A stretch of DNA of 64,000 nt, taken from Phymatolithon calcareum. Taxonomy: Eukaryota; Rhodophyta; Florideophyceae; Hapalidiales. Both the position numbers and the translations under genes were made by a program. The notes under the pieces are model-generated. The model did no database searches. It had not been told where the DNA came from and worked only from the letters and a program-made list of their open reading frames with translations. The stretch lies in NCBI GenBank assembly GCA_977006965.1, contig OZ345352.1, forward strand, positions 1,922,001-1,986,000, read 5' to 3'. Of the stretch, positions 21,764 to 30,940 are shown one piece after another (positions within the stretch are counted from its first letter, which is position 1; the number at the start of each line of letters is the position of its first letter).

Positions 21764-23282
21764 TCATCCTCTGCCAGTCTCACAACGACTTGGCGCAAGT
21801 GAGATCAGCCTCATTTGCGTCTTTTCATCTCGATCGCATATTCCCGTCTCTCAATTCCGTCTTCAAAACACTCCTTCCTAACCGAGTGTACCTTTACGAT
21901 AATACTATGCTGTCCTTCACTCACGCTGTAGATGGAACGCCTCTAGTGCAGTGTACAAGAGTCATTTAGTGCTAGTTGTTTATTGATAGACTAACAATGC
22001 TGTGCAAAAGCCTTGCAAGAGGAAGACATAAAAATTTTACACGGTACTGCGATAGCACACTCTGGGTGGCTTGCATCAACGAAATTGATGTGCCCGATCT
22101 TTTTTGCTGCTCATTTTCGACGCCAATGTGCGCTTAGAAACGCTATATCGGCACCTTGCTATAGACATAAACACGTCTGTAACATGGGCAATCGCAATTA
22201 AATGGATATATTGAGAAGGTACCATGTGTCCCAACTGAAGGAAAGTCGGCACCTTTCTAAGCATATTGTACTAGCATGGAAAATTTTCAGCTTCCTTAAT
22301 CGGAATTACATAGAATCACGTCAATGACTCTAGCTACGTCAATCTCTTCTACCGGGGTCCATGTAGGCTTCTTCAGGATTCTGTTGAGTGTTCGAACTGC
22401 CCTTGCTCCTTGTCTGCCCATTTCTTCAATTAACTAACATGGGCAATCAAGCCCTCATTGTGTCTGAATGACGCGGTGCGATATCAGTGCTAGCTTCCAC
22501 AACTATGAGGCATTTGAACGCCTTTTACAACGCTCCACGTAATTGAATTTCTCTGTCAATGTCTCTGAGAGCGACATAAGTCTCATGCCTTGTTTACAGA
22601 ACTTTCCTCTACATCTACTGCTTGCCATGACTATCTGCTTCATTTCAACCAAAGCTATGAACAAGTGAATGTATTGCATATAAACTAACAACATTGAACA
22701 AAATGGTTTCCTGTAAACCACTGTACGCTCCCCCAATGATTTTCCCGTCCGTAATTATTGTGCGCATTGACTAGGATATGTTTACTCGAATGTCATAGAC
22801 ATGTCTCTCCGAACCACAAAAAGAAAAGTATACCACTTGGCGGCGAACAATACTAAAACCCGTCCCCTTCGGTACATGTTTAGATAATACGTCCCTACGA
22901 GTGTATTCTGCACTCAGCAAAATGGTTTAGAAGGCTCGGAGAATTGTTTCCCCCCCTCCAGAAAACGCAGCGAACTCGCGTTACGTACCATAACGACGTT
23001 AATGTCTTAGAGCAACAGCACAGCAAATCTTACCTCTTTGTTCTACCCTATGTCGCAATGATGCCGCGTTCCAACAGCCCTACCGTTCCTTGCTGTCTTT
23101 TCTTCCAGGATATCTGAGCTACACATAGTGCACTTTTCTCAAAACCTTGCGGGCATCTAAGAAGCTCCTCCACAGGATTCACTCTGGGTATTCGCGTAAC
23201 CACTTCCCGCGAGTACTGCAACACACCACTACACGGTGACTTTCGTGAGTTCTTCGCGAAACGAAATTCAATACTTGCTCGT

Positions 23283-23332
23283 GACAGGACTCGAACCGGC
23301 GACCTCATAATTCGTGCCCGTAGCATACGGAA
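23283..23332 (-). other. tRNA-like B-box, possible SINE or tRNA relic
   Basis: On the minus strand, gaggtcgccggttcgagtcctg matches the T-arm/B-box of tRNA genes, but the T stem has a mismatch and no full cloverleaf could be drawn. The copy at about 37468-37517 is similar. Most likely a tRNA-derived repeat. Confidence 0.3.
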
Positions 23333-23602
23333 ATATGCGCGCAGATGAACGGAGGTACTGAGGTCACTTGCTGCCGTGGGGCAGGCGCTAAATAAACGGC
23401 AACATAGATGAGTTACTCTTCGCGAGAATTGAGAACTACTGTTTCAATATATTCGAGTTTACTAACCTAAGTAACCCACACAACTTCGGGTTAGTGTAAC
23501 AGAAGTAGTAAATGGAAAAGCGATGCGTAACTGTGAGCAAAAAGGTTATTCATTGTCAAGAACTCCTTAAATATACACCGCGCGGATACTTCGAAGAGGA
23601 AG

Positions 23603-23725
23603 AAAGGTAGATTTTTATTTAGAAGTTACCAACACATCTTCTGACGCTTGGGGCAACTTTCCTAGTGCCAAGAGATGTTGGCTGGATTTTGTCTATGGGG
23701 CGGATACTTCAAGCAGATGCAGTAG
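23603..23725 (-). mobile_element. LINE tail shared by both copies
   Basis: gaagaggaagaaag, an A/T stretch, then gttaccaacacatcttctgacgc... is the 3' terminus (minus strand) of the (TTC)n-tail LINE family. It is present in copy 2 at about 37785-37915, so it is older than the duplication. Confidence 0.65.
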
Positions 23726-23730
23726 TACAT

Positions 23731-24576
23731 AACATTCTTCAACTACGTTTTCGGACCACTGGCCCGAGGAAGGACGGATAGGCTCCGTCTCCTGTGCCGG
23801 ATCCAGGCGGCCGCACATCGACGAGAAATCTTGGCCTTCAAAATGTTGAGAAGGAACAAGGCGAAAGAAAGTATGTATTCAAATGAAGTGCCCGAAAGAA
23901 GAAACAACCATGAATGGCAGTACACGAGGAAAGATATCGCCGCGATGGAGACCAGAGAGCCGTTCGGTGTACCTGTAAAGCATATCCTAGCGAACCAATC
24001 TTCGCAAACACTACGATCGAAATTTCTGGAAATGGAAAGAGACCGCCTAGAATCGAAGCGGAAAAGAAAGATACCATACGACAAGACAAGAGAATTGTGA
24101 GCAATCCTCAAGTTCCCCAAGGTGAAGCACAGACAGCTCGCGCTGCAGTATGCCTGTGGCAGATTCCCACAGGTGTCAACAATAAGTATGACTGAAGAAT
24201 TCGGCACCAGAGCCAGAGAGCATATGGAGACCCTTGAACGCACTCTAGCAGGGTACGAATTCGAAGGAGAAAAACGACTGGAAACAGAAAAGGTGCTAGA
24301 TGAGCTCTTACAATTTAGCAGGACACTCATAGAACGCATAGAAAACGAAGAAGGCCCGTATTAATCCGCAGAATGCAAGGCAAAAAGTGGTCGAGTCCAA
24401 GCACCAACAATCCTGTAGAGGACTGAGATAGGACTACTTTGAGTCCTGAGTTTTCCCGTCCGCCATACTGCTGGACGTTTCGTTAGCTATACAAAGGTAT
24501 GTAGCATCAGAGGAAGCCTTGCCCATATCTTCGGAAGTCTGTGGGGCTTTTAAATAAACTTGAGAGGAAAAAAAAT
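23731..24576 (+). mobile_element. 5'-truncated LINE in copy 1
   Basis: Copy 2 lacks this segment (empty site near 37910-37930, cagtactacagtacaaaatt). In copy 1 the left flank stops at about agtagtaca and the right flank resumes at ttacaaaag. The target duplication is short and imperfect (tacaWa). The 3' end has the aagcc/ggctt stem, then taaataaa and an A-rich tail (gaggaaaaaaaa). Confidence 0.75.
23739..24364 (+). pseudogene. LINE ORF2 C-terminal fragment, one stop
   Basis: The frame starts in the region after the RT fingers (F-G-P-L-A-R-G-R-T-D-R-L-R-L-L-C-R-I), continues through a basic, helical segment, is cut by TGA at 24098-24100, and continues in the same frame to a stop at 24362. After the stop codon lies the motif K-H-R-Q-L-A-L-Q-Y-A-C-G-R-F-P, seen at the C-terminus of the other LINEs in the window. 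No catalytic part of RT is retained, so it is a dead fragment. Confidence 0.8.
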
Positions 24577-25780
24577 TACAAAAGTAGTCTGCCGCCAAGT
24601 GTTATCGTTATGTTGAATTGAGTCCTCGCTTTATGACGCCAGTGTCATGTGCTGTTGTACGAAACAATGCACAGAGCTTGAAGTTCCTCCATTAGTAAGC
24701 ACTCTTTCGGAACTACTGAGCTAAGAGACGCTACGTGCGTTCTCGGCATCGGTGGTGCGCAGTGCCAACAGCCATGCGCAACACGTGCAGCGAAGGAATG
24801 CGCAAACCAGTAGACTACGTCTCTATTGAGAAGAAGAAGCGCATTCTGGATGATTCGACCGCCCACGTGTCCACATGCCGTAAGACATTTGTAAAGTGGC
24901 TGAGAAACAGTGTTATGATACCAACTTCAGAACTGAAAATCCTCTCTAACTGAAAACCAACCACTTGTCCCGAACCTTTGCGGTTAGATAGGTTCGACTG
25001 TAGCGCTGTCCTGTACTCATGGTGAGTGCTACATTACCGGGCAATAATCAAGATGTTGAAACATATCTACAGCAGTGCAGAGGACGATCTACAAGAGTCC
25101 TATTATATCAGTAACTGATTGCCTGGCAGTGTGCTGAAGTTGAGCAAGAGGAAGTTATCTGTCACTCCGAGCAGTAGCGTGACAGCATATGTCACACCGT
25201 GCCATGTAACTAATTGGGTCCTTCCGTCCCCGTCTCTATGTTAACAATCGATGCAACACCCACCGTTGCTCTGTAGTGCAGTACAGTCGGTATCATACAA
25301 GTACTGTACTGACTTTCCATTCAGAAGCTTCCTAATTCAAATCCGCTCTCTGTACTGTACAGCGTGTCCGATCCGTGCACCGAAAAAATTGTCGAGCGTA
25401 CTGTAAATTCTATCCCTTTCGTGCACCGAAGGTGTCTTGCTTGTCACGCCTCGACAGCTCAGTGTTCGTCATACCTTTCTTGTTGCCAACATCGCAGACT
25501 AGCCGCGTTCGGAGTGCACGTATTGCGCATTGCTTGGGTAACACTGGCAATTCCAGAAATTTACTCGCCTCAAACAAGCGGCAAGACAGAGACACAATTT
25601 ATTGGCAGAGGGCAGGAAGAAGAAGAAGTGTAAGTTTTTTATTTAAAAGTTACCAACGCATCTGCAGACGCTTGGGGCAACTTTGCGAAGGCCATTGGGC
25701 CGCAAACAGGGTCTATCGTTCTTGTATGTTAGCGTGGTCGATTTCGACACGATCTGGCGGAAATATCAAAACCTACCTCT

Positions 25781-25967
25781 TGTAGACACGCAATGCTGCA
25801 CGAGAGTAATTAGGAACAATTACATTCTCTGTGATATCATAACGCCCCTGCCCATTTGAAGCGGCGATCCTGATCGCACCTTAGACTGGGCATCTCATCA
25901 TCGCATCACAGAGAATCACCCATTTCAAGATAAACCTTACCTTCTCTTCTCACTCACAGTGATTACA
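25781..25967 (+). repeat. 5' LTR of the gypsy element
   Basis: 187 bp, starts tgtagacacg and ends gattaca. Identical to the 3' LTR except for one base near the end (tcttctcactc here, tcttttcactc there). Confidence 0.97.
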
Positions 25968-26023
25968 GAAATTTCTTTCCTGCAGGAGAATGTTAGAGTG
26001 TTAAGACGAAGATTGTTCAAGAA

Positions 26024-29000
26024 ATGGATGACCATCGAACCATGGGAAGCGGAAGTATTTCGTCGGCGCAACCTTCCGATCGGCAACCAACCGCCGCGCT
26101 GTTCCAACCCGTGAGCCACCCGATTTTGCGGAGCCTCGACCCAAGAGTTGTAACAAGGTTTTTGAAGGAGAGGAAGCGGTACGAAGATGAGGTCAACGAG
26201 AAGAAGAAGGAAGTCCCGGCGATGACGGTGGCATCTTACAAGGTGTCTATCGACAGGAGCCTTCTCGAGTCTATGTTCTTCCTTGGGAAGTTCAATGACA
26301 TATCAAGAGCTAAGACAGCTGAAGCTCTGACATCAAACGATATTCAAAAGTTTATTGAAGGTTTGGTGCAAAAGAATGAAGACGACCAGGTACACCCGGA
26401 AATCATAGAGAAGGCTCTACACGGCCTTCGAATCCCAATGCACGTCGTACAAGCAGAGGCGAGTATTCTGGAGTTTGCTACAGATTTCTTTTCAAGATTA
26501 GAAGAAGCTGGGTACCCGAACTTCAAGCAAAACAATCCGAAGAAAACCATAGCCCTAATGCAGGATAAGGTTTTTCCAACAAATTTGAAGAAGGTAATGG
26601 AAAGGCACCTCGAATATCAGCAAGGATTGAAGCAGGACCTCAGAGCCTATATCAATTTACTGTGCAAGGAAGCTGAGATATGCCAAAGGGCAGAAGGCAT
26701 GCGCCCCAAGGTTACAAACTCAACACCGAAGAAGACGCAAAAATATGAATTCCAAGTGGACACGAAACCAAAGAAGTGGATTCCAATGTGTCTTAATCCC
26801 CCATGTGAGGCCAAAGGAAAAAGGCACTTCCTACGCGACTGCGAAGATTGCGAAGAAGGCGAGAAGAAACGGCTACTGGAGGAATACAAGAAGAAGAAAA
26901 CGAAACAGAAAGGCGCGAAGAAAGTGTCGAGCCGAAACAGTGACGCATATCCAACAAATACCACACTCATCAAGGCAAGATTTGGGGGAGTGGAATCAAG
27001 ACTGATATGCGCGGATGCGGGGTCAGATATCAATCTGATGCCTCCGGACCTTTACGCAACGTTAATGGAAACCGGGGCCCGAATCGAAACGAAGACGTTC
27101 CAGAATGAACGCAAATATGGATTGGCAGCAGCAACCAATTCAGAGAACAAACCTATATATATCTCCTGCAATAAGGAGGTGAAGGTTACAACAGAGCTCT
27201 TCATCCGTCATGCAAAAACGCTCACAATACGAGAATTGGTGTGGCAGGTTGCAGACCAAGAGGTTAAAGAGCCCCTACTCGGACGACCAATACTAGAAGC
27301 ACTTGGACTAGACACAAAAAGCGTCCTTGAAGCAGCATGCGATCGATATGAAGGTGTTGTGCAAGCTAATCATCTCATCAATGAAAAGCAGTATCGTGAA
27401 GGAACTATTGCCAGAATCATGTCAGATGGAGTATATCATTCCGATAAGGCCGCTTATGATTACGATGACGGATCTGACAGCGATGAAGACTGGTTGGACT
27501 TGGGTACCGATACCAAGGAGGAGATGGACGAAGCTCTGGCAAAAATGATGACTAAAGCAGCGGAAGAAGGACTGTCAAAATCTGGACAGGAAACGTTACG
27601 CGAGATGCTAGAAACGTATCGAGATGTTTTCAGATTACGCCTTGGAAATGACCCGCCCGCTAGGGTCGAACCGATGAGAGTCGTATTGAAGCCCGGCATC
27701 ACACCAGTGATATGCAAGCCGAGGCGATACACGGCCGACCAACGCGATTTCATGTCCAAGTATATGTCCAAGTTAGAGGAGTATGGGTTTATTGCGCCTA
27801 ACTCAAACGCCACGTGGGCCGCAGCACCACTATTGGTACCGAAAGCACCACCAGCGAATTATCGAATGACGTTCGATTTAACCCCGGCGAATGCAAGGAC
27901 GGTACCTGTGTCATGGCCAATGCCGAATATTGATGCAGAACTCATGGATGTCGCTGGTAGCAAGTTCTTTGCTACGATGGACTTTTGCAGTGGGTACTGG
28001 CAACTACCCCTGGACGAAGAAGGTCAGAATGCGCACAGTTTCCAAACGCCATTTGGGATATTCAAGCCATTACGGACATTGCAAGGTGCGATGAACAGCG
28101 GAGCGAATTTTCAATCCCGAGTCGAACCGTGCTTTGTGACCCTGCGAGAATTTTTGAAGGCTTGGCTTGACGATTTTCTTTTTCACGCAAAAACAGAACC
28201 AAGTCTTTTAATGGCATTGAGAGAATGTCTCAAGATTTGTGAAGAGAGACAACTGAAAATCAGCGCAAGGAAGTCTGTGCTATTCACTAAGCAAGTACGT
28301 TGGTGTGGCCGACTAATTGATGAACATGGGATACAATGTGATCCCCGGAGACTCAGTGGTCTCAAAGAGATACATATGCCCAAGAATGCAGCAGAGCTAT
28401 GCCAATACTTACACTGCGTCCAGTGGATGGCTTCAAGTATACCTGATTTCGCACACCGAAGTGAAGCGCTACGAAGCGTTCTGGAAACTGCTTACGACAA
28501 AGCGGGGTCGCGCAAGAAGAAAGCGATTCAAAAATTTTCGTTGGACAGCCTCGGGTGGGGACCAGAACACGAAGAGTCATTCAAGTCGCTGCAAGAAACT
28601 CTCCGAAATGCGGTAAAGCTATCACACCGAGACTATAGCAAAGCGATCTGTATATTTACGGATGCCTCGGATGCGCATTGGGCCGCCGTGGTTACGCAAT
28701 GCGATGAGAGCGAACTGGCAAAGGACATAATGCAGCAAAAGCATGAGCCGCTGGCATTTCTTAGTTCATCTTTCAAGAGAGCACAAGAACGATGGAGCAC
28801 ATTCGAGAAGGAAGCCTATGCCATTTTGAAGTGCTTCCGGAAGCTCGACTACATGCTCGCAGGGGAAACAAACATCCACCTATACACTGATCATAGGAAC
28901 CTGCTATTTGCATTTCATCCGATGGTAATGGTACCAACGATTGGCAGCCACGTGATCAGCAAGGTTCAAAGATGGGCCGTGTACTTATCGGCGTTCTCGT

Positions 29001-30673
29001 ACACAATTGATCATGTGGAAGGCGAGCGAAACGTTATGCCTGATATTATGTCACGATGGCTATCTGGGTATAGAGGCAAGAAAGGCATGAGCCGCAGGGT
29101 TTCTGAAACATCGATGGAAAACGACATCGTGGAATCACCTTTCAGCGAAGATTTTGTGTGGCCAACATCACGTATGATCATCACGGAACAGAAGAAACAT
29201 GAAAAATCAAGGCCGGCAACAGCGGAAAAGAAGGAAGGGGATCTGTACTACCTAAGCAAACAAGTTTGGATCCCGGATGAATCAATCGAACTCCAGCTGA
29301 AGGCCCTGACTGTAGCACATTGCGGTGCAGGTGGACACAGAGGATTCGAATCAACAAGCAGCGCTTTGAAAGAGAAGTTTTTTTGGGGCTCAATTGTTAA
29401 CGATTGCAAGGAGTTCGTGAAAAAGTGCATTCACTGCATCATATCGAAAAGCGGTACCAAGATCCCACGCCCACTTTCATCGGTATTACACGGAAATGCG
29501 CCCAACGAAGTAATACATTTCGATTTTTTGTATATGGGTCCAAATACTACCGGGCACAAATACATTTTCGTCATCAAGGACGATTTGTCGTCTTATGTAT
29601 GGCTTTGTCCATCCGTCGCTGCAAAAGCGGACACAGCAGCTGAAGAACTGGCACGCTGGATGCGCACATTCACTGTTATGAACAACTGGGTATCGGATCA
29701 AGGATCGCATTTCAAGAACGTTTTGATGGAAAATCTCGCTGATATCCACAAAATCAGACACTCATTCACGGTAGCATACTCCCCGTGGGTAAACGGAACC
29801 GTTGAAAGAGTAATGCGAACTGTGCTTGCAGCTTGCAACGCTCTTTTGTCCGAATTGAAACTCGCGCCCCAGGATTGGACTGCGGTGACAGGCATGTTGA
29901 TGACCGTTATCAACGAATGTCCCCTCAAGAGGCTGGGTTCGAACACCGATGGAACATACAGAAGTCCGCTTCAAGTCATGACTGGTATCAAGCCAATGCG
30001 TACACAACTAGTCATTGGCGGCGAGGCACATAATGGGAAGTTGAGAAGCATTGAAAAGGCAAGGGCTATGCAATTACTCGAGATTAACACGCTTCAGTCT
30101 TCAATCGAGAACATGCACAAAGATGTCGCGGAAAAGGTCAGCAAGAATCGGTTGAAGCAAATCAAGCAACACAACAAAAACACCAACATAGTAAGTCACC
30201 AATTTCAATTAGGTGACTTTGTGGTTGTACGCGTTCCGGACGGCAAGAAGAAGAAGCACAAACTGCAGTTCAAATGGATCGGTCCTAAGCGAGTGACTGC
30301 AATCGTCAGCGAATTGGTCTACGATGTAACAAGCATAGTGGATGGGAAAACGGATCGGGTCCATGCCAGCAGAATGCAATTGTACCGTGCTGATGTTGAT
30401 GGAAATAAGGCAAGCAATGAGCTGACGAAACAAGCAGAACACTCCGAGACTAAGTACGAGATAATCGAAAGACTCGTGGATATAGGAGAAGCACCAGATG
30501 GAGTCTTCGTACAAGTTCAGTGGTCAGGTTTGCCGGACAGAAGTGATTGGACGTGGCAGAAAATAGAAGAACTTCATGAAGATGTACCCGACGAGCTTGC
30601 AGCATTTTTGTCCAACACACGCAAGAAAAAGCTGGCGAAAAAGGCCAAGCAAACATTGCGCATCAATGATTAA
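26024..30673 (+). CDS. gag-pol: Gypsy Gag-PR-RT-RNase H-integrase-chromodomain polyprotein
   Basis: All domains are in one frame. Gag occupies about 1-255, followed by a stretched zinc knuckle (C256-x4-C261-x6-H268-x4-C273). The protease box is A-D-A-G-S (330-334). The RT has R-M-T-F-D-L-T (614-620) and a polymerase box A-W-L-D-D (713-717) in place of Y-x-D-D. RNase H has F-T-D-A-S (878), F-E-K-E (927) and Y-T-D-H (954). The integrase has H1099, H1105, C1135, C1138 and a D1167, D1225, E1261 triad. Residues 1475-1530 form a chromodomain with Y, V-Q-W and W-T-W aromatic positions, which in this family tethers integration to modified histones. The ATG at 26024 lies 57 bases after the 5' LTR, leaving a very short leader. 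The layout and W-L-D-D recall oomycete-type gypsy elements. Confidence 0.95.
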   Translation: MDDHRTMGSGSISSAQPSDRQPTAALFQPVSHPILRSLDPRVVTRFLKERKRYEDEVNEKKKEVPAMTVASYKVSIDRSLLESMFFLGKFNDISRAKTAEALTSNDIQKFIEGLVQKNEDDQVHPEIIEKALHGLRIPMHVVQAEASILEFATDFFSRLEEAGYPNFKQNNPKKTIALMQDKVFPTNLKKVMERHLEYQQGLKQDLRAYINLLCKEAEICQRAEGMRPKVTNSTPKKTQKYEFQVDTKPKKWIPMCLNPPCEAKGKRHFLRDCEDCEEGEKKRLLEEYKKKKTKQKGAKKVSSRNSDAYPTNTTLIKARFGGVESRLICADAGSDINLMPPDLYATLMETGARIETKTFQNERKYGLAAATNSENKPIYISCNKEVKVTTELFIRHAKTLTIRELVWQVADQEVKEPLLGRPILEALGLDTKSVLEAACDRYEGVVQANHLINEKQYREGTIARIMSDGVYHSDKAAYDYDDGSDSDEDWLDLGTDTKEEMDEALAKMMTKAAEEGLSKSGQETLREMLETYRDVFRLRLGNDPPARVEPMRVVLKPGITPVICKPRRYTADQRDFMSKYMSKLEEYGFIAPNSNATWAAAPLLVPKAPPANYRMTFDLTPANARTVPVSWPMPNIDAELMDVAGSKFFATMDFCSGYWQLPLDEEGQNAHSFQTPFGIFKPLRTLQGAMNSGANFQSRVEPCFVTLREFLKAWLDDFLFHAKTEPSLLMALRECLKICEERQLKISARKSVLFTKQVRWCGRLIDEHGIQCDPRRLSGLKEIHMPKNAAELCQYLHCVQWMASSIPDFAHRSEALRSVLETAYDKAGSRKKKAIQKFSLDSLGWGPEHEESFKSLQETLRNAVKLSHRDYSKAICIFTDASDAHWAAVVTQCDESELAKDIMQQKHEPLAFLSSSFKRAQERWSTFEKEAYAILKCFRKLDYMLAGETNIHLYTDHRNLLFAFHPMVMVPTIGSHVISKVQRWAVYLSAFSYTIDHVEGERNVMPDIMSRWLSGYRGKKGMSRRVSETSMENDIVESPFSEDFVWPTSRMIITEQKKHEKSRPATAEKKEGDLYYLSKQVWIPDESIELQLKALTVAHCGAGGHRGFESTSSALKEKFFWGSIVNDCKEFVKKCIHCIISKSGTKIPRPLSSVLHGNAPNEVIHFDFLYMGPNTTGHKYIFVIKDDLSSYVWLCPSVAAKADTAAEELARWMRTFTVMNNWVSDQGSHFKNVLMENLADIHKIRHSFTVAYSPWVNGTVERVMRTVLAACNALLSELKLAPQDWTAVTGMLMTVINECPLKRLGSNTDGTYRSPLQVMTGIKPMRTQLVIGGEAHNGKLRSIEKARAMQLLEINTLQSSIENMHKDVAEKVSKNRLKQIKQHNKNTNIVSHQFQLGDFVVVRVPDGKKKKHKLQFKWIGPKRVTAIVSELVYDVTSIVDGKTDRVHASRMQLYRADVDGNKASNELTKQAEHSETKYEIIERLVDIGEAPDGVFVQVQWSGLPDRSDWTWQKIEELHEDVPDELAAFLSNTRKKKLAKKAKQTLRIND

Positions 30674-30691
30674 TACACTCTTCGAGTGTAT
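30673..30691 (+). other. Perfect hairpin at the gypsy stop codon
   Basis: atacactc and gagtgtat form an 8-bp stem with a ttc loop. It begins at the last base of the TAA stop and ends 7 bases before the 3' LTR. It could fold in the RNA next to the polypurine tract. Function unknown. Confidence 0.7.
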
Positions 30692-30698
30692 GGGGCAC

Positions 30699-30885
30699 TG
30701 TAGACACGCAATGCTGCACGAGAGTAATTAGGAACAATTACATTCTCTGTGATATCATAACGCCCCTGCCCATTTGAAGCGGCGATCCTGATCGCACCTT
30801 AGACTGGGCATCTCATCATCGCATCACAGAGAATCACCCATTTCAAGATAAACCTTACCTTCTCTTTTCACTCACAGTGATTACA
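30699..30885 (+). repeat. 3' LTR of the gypsy element
   Basis: 187 bp, one mismatch to the 5' LTR, followed by the duplicated ctct at 30886-30889. Confidence 0.97.
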
Positions 30886-30940
30886 CTCTGGCTTAGAGCC
30901 TCGAGGGGGAAAAATATTCCACTGTCTTGAGTCGCGGGTT

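Larger units (their letters stand above)
14636..24794 (+). repeat. Tandem duplication, copy 1
   Basis: The segment repeats directly as copy 2 (24795-38130). Removing later insertions (15189-15696, 19127-21754 and about 23731-24576) leaves about 6.2 kb in each copy. Copy 1 opens ggaaatgcccaaaccag and copy 2 opens ggaatgcgcaaaccag. Copy 1 ends in the same sequence as copy 2 (cacgtgcag), immediately before the start of copy 2, so the arrangement is head to tail. The shared DNA has no recognisable gene, and small indels shift every longer frame between copies, so it is probably non-coding. It includes several old LINE tails. Confidence 0.9.
25781..30885 (+). mobile_element. Complete Ty3/gypsy retrotransposon
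   Basis: Two 187-bp LTRs (tg...ca) flank a single 1549-codon frame. The target duplication is the 4 bases ctct (25777-25780 and 30886-30889). The element lies inside the 3' UTR of the LINE in copy 2. The LTRs differ at one position, so insertion is recent, and the intact frame suggests potential activity. No obvious primer-binding match to a common tRNA is seen directly after the 5' LTR. A weak G-rich tract precedes the 3' LTR. Confidence 0.96.
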
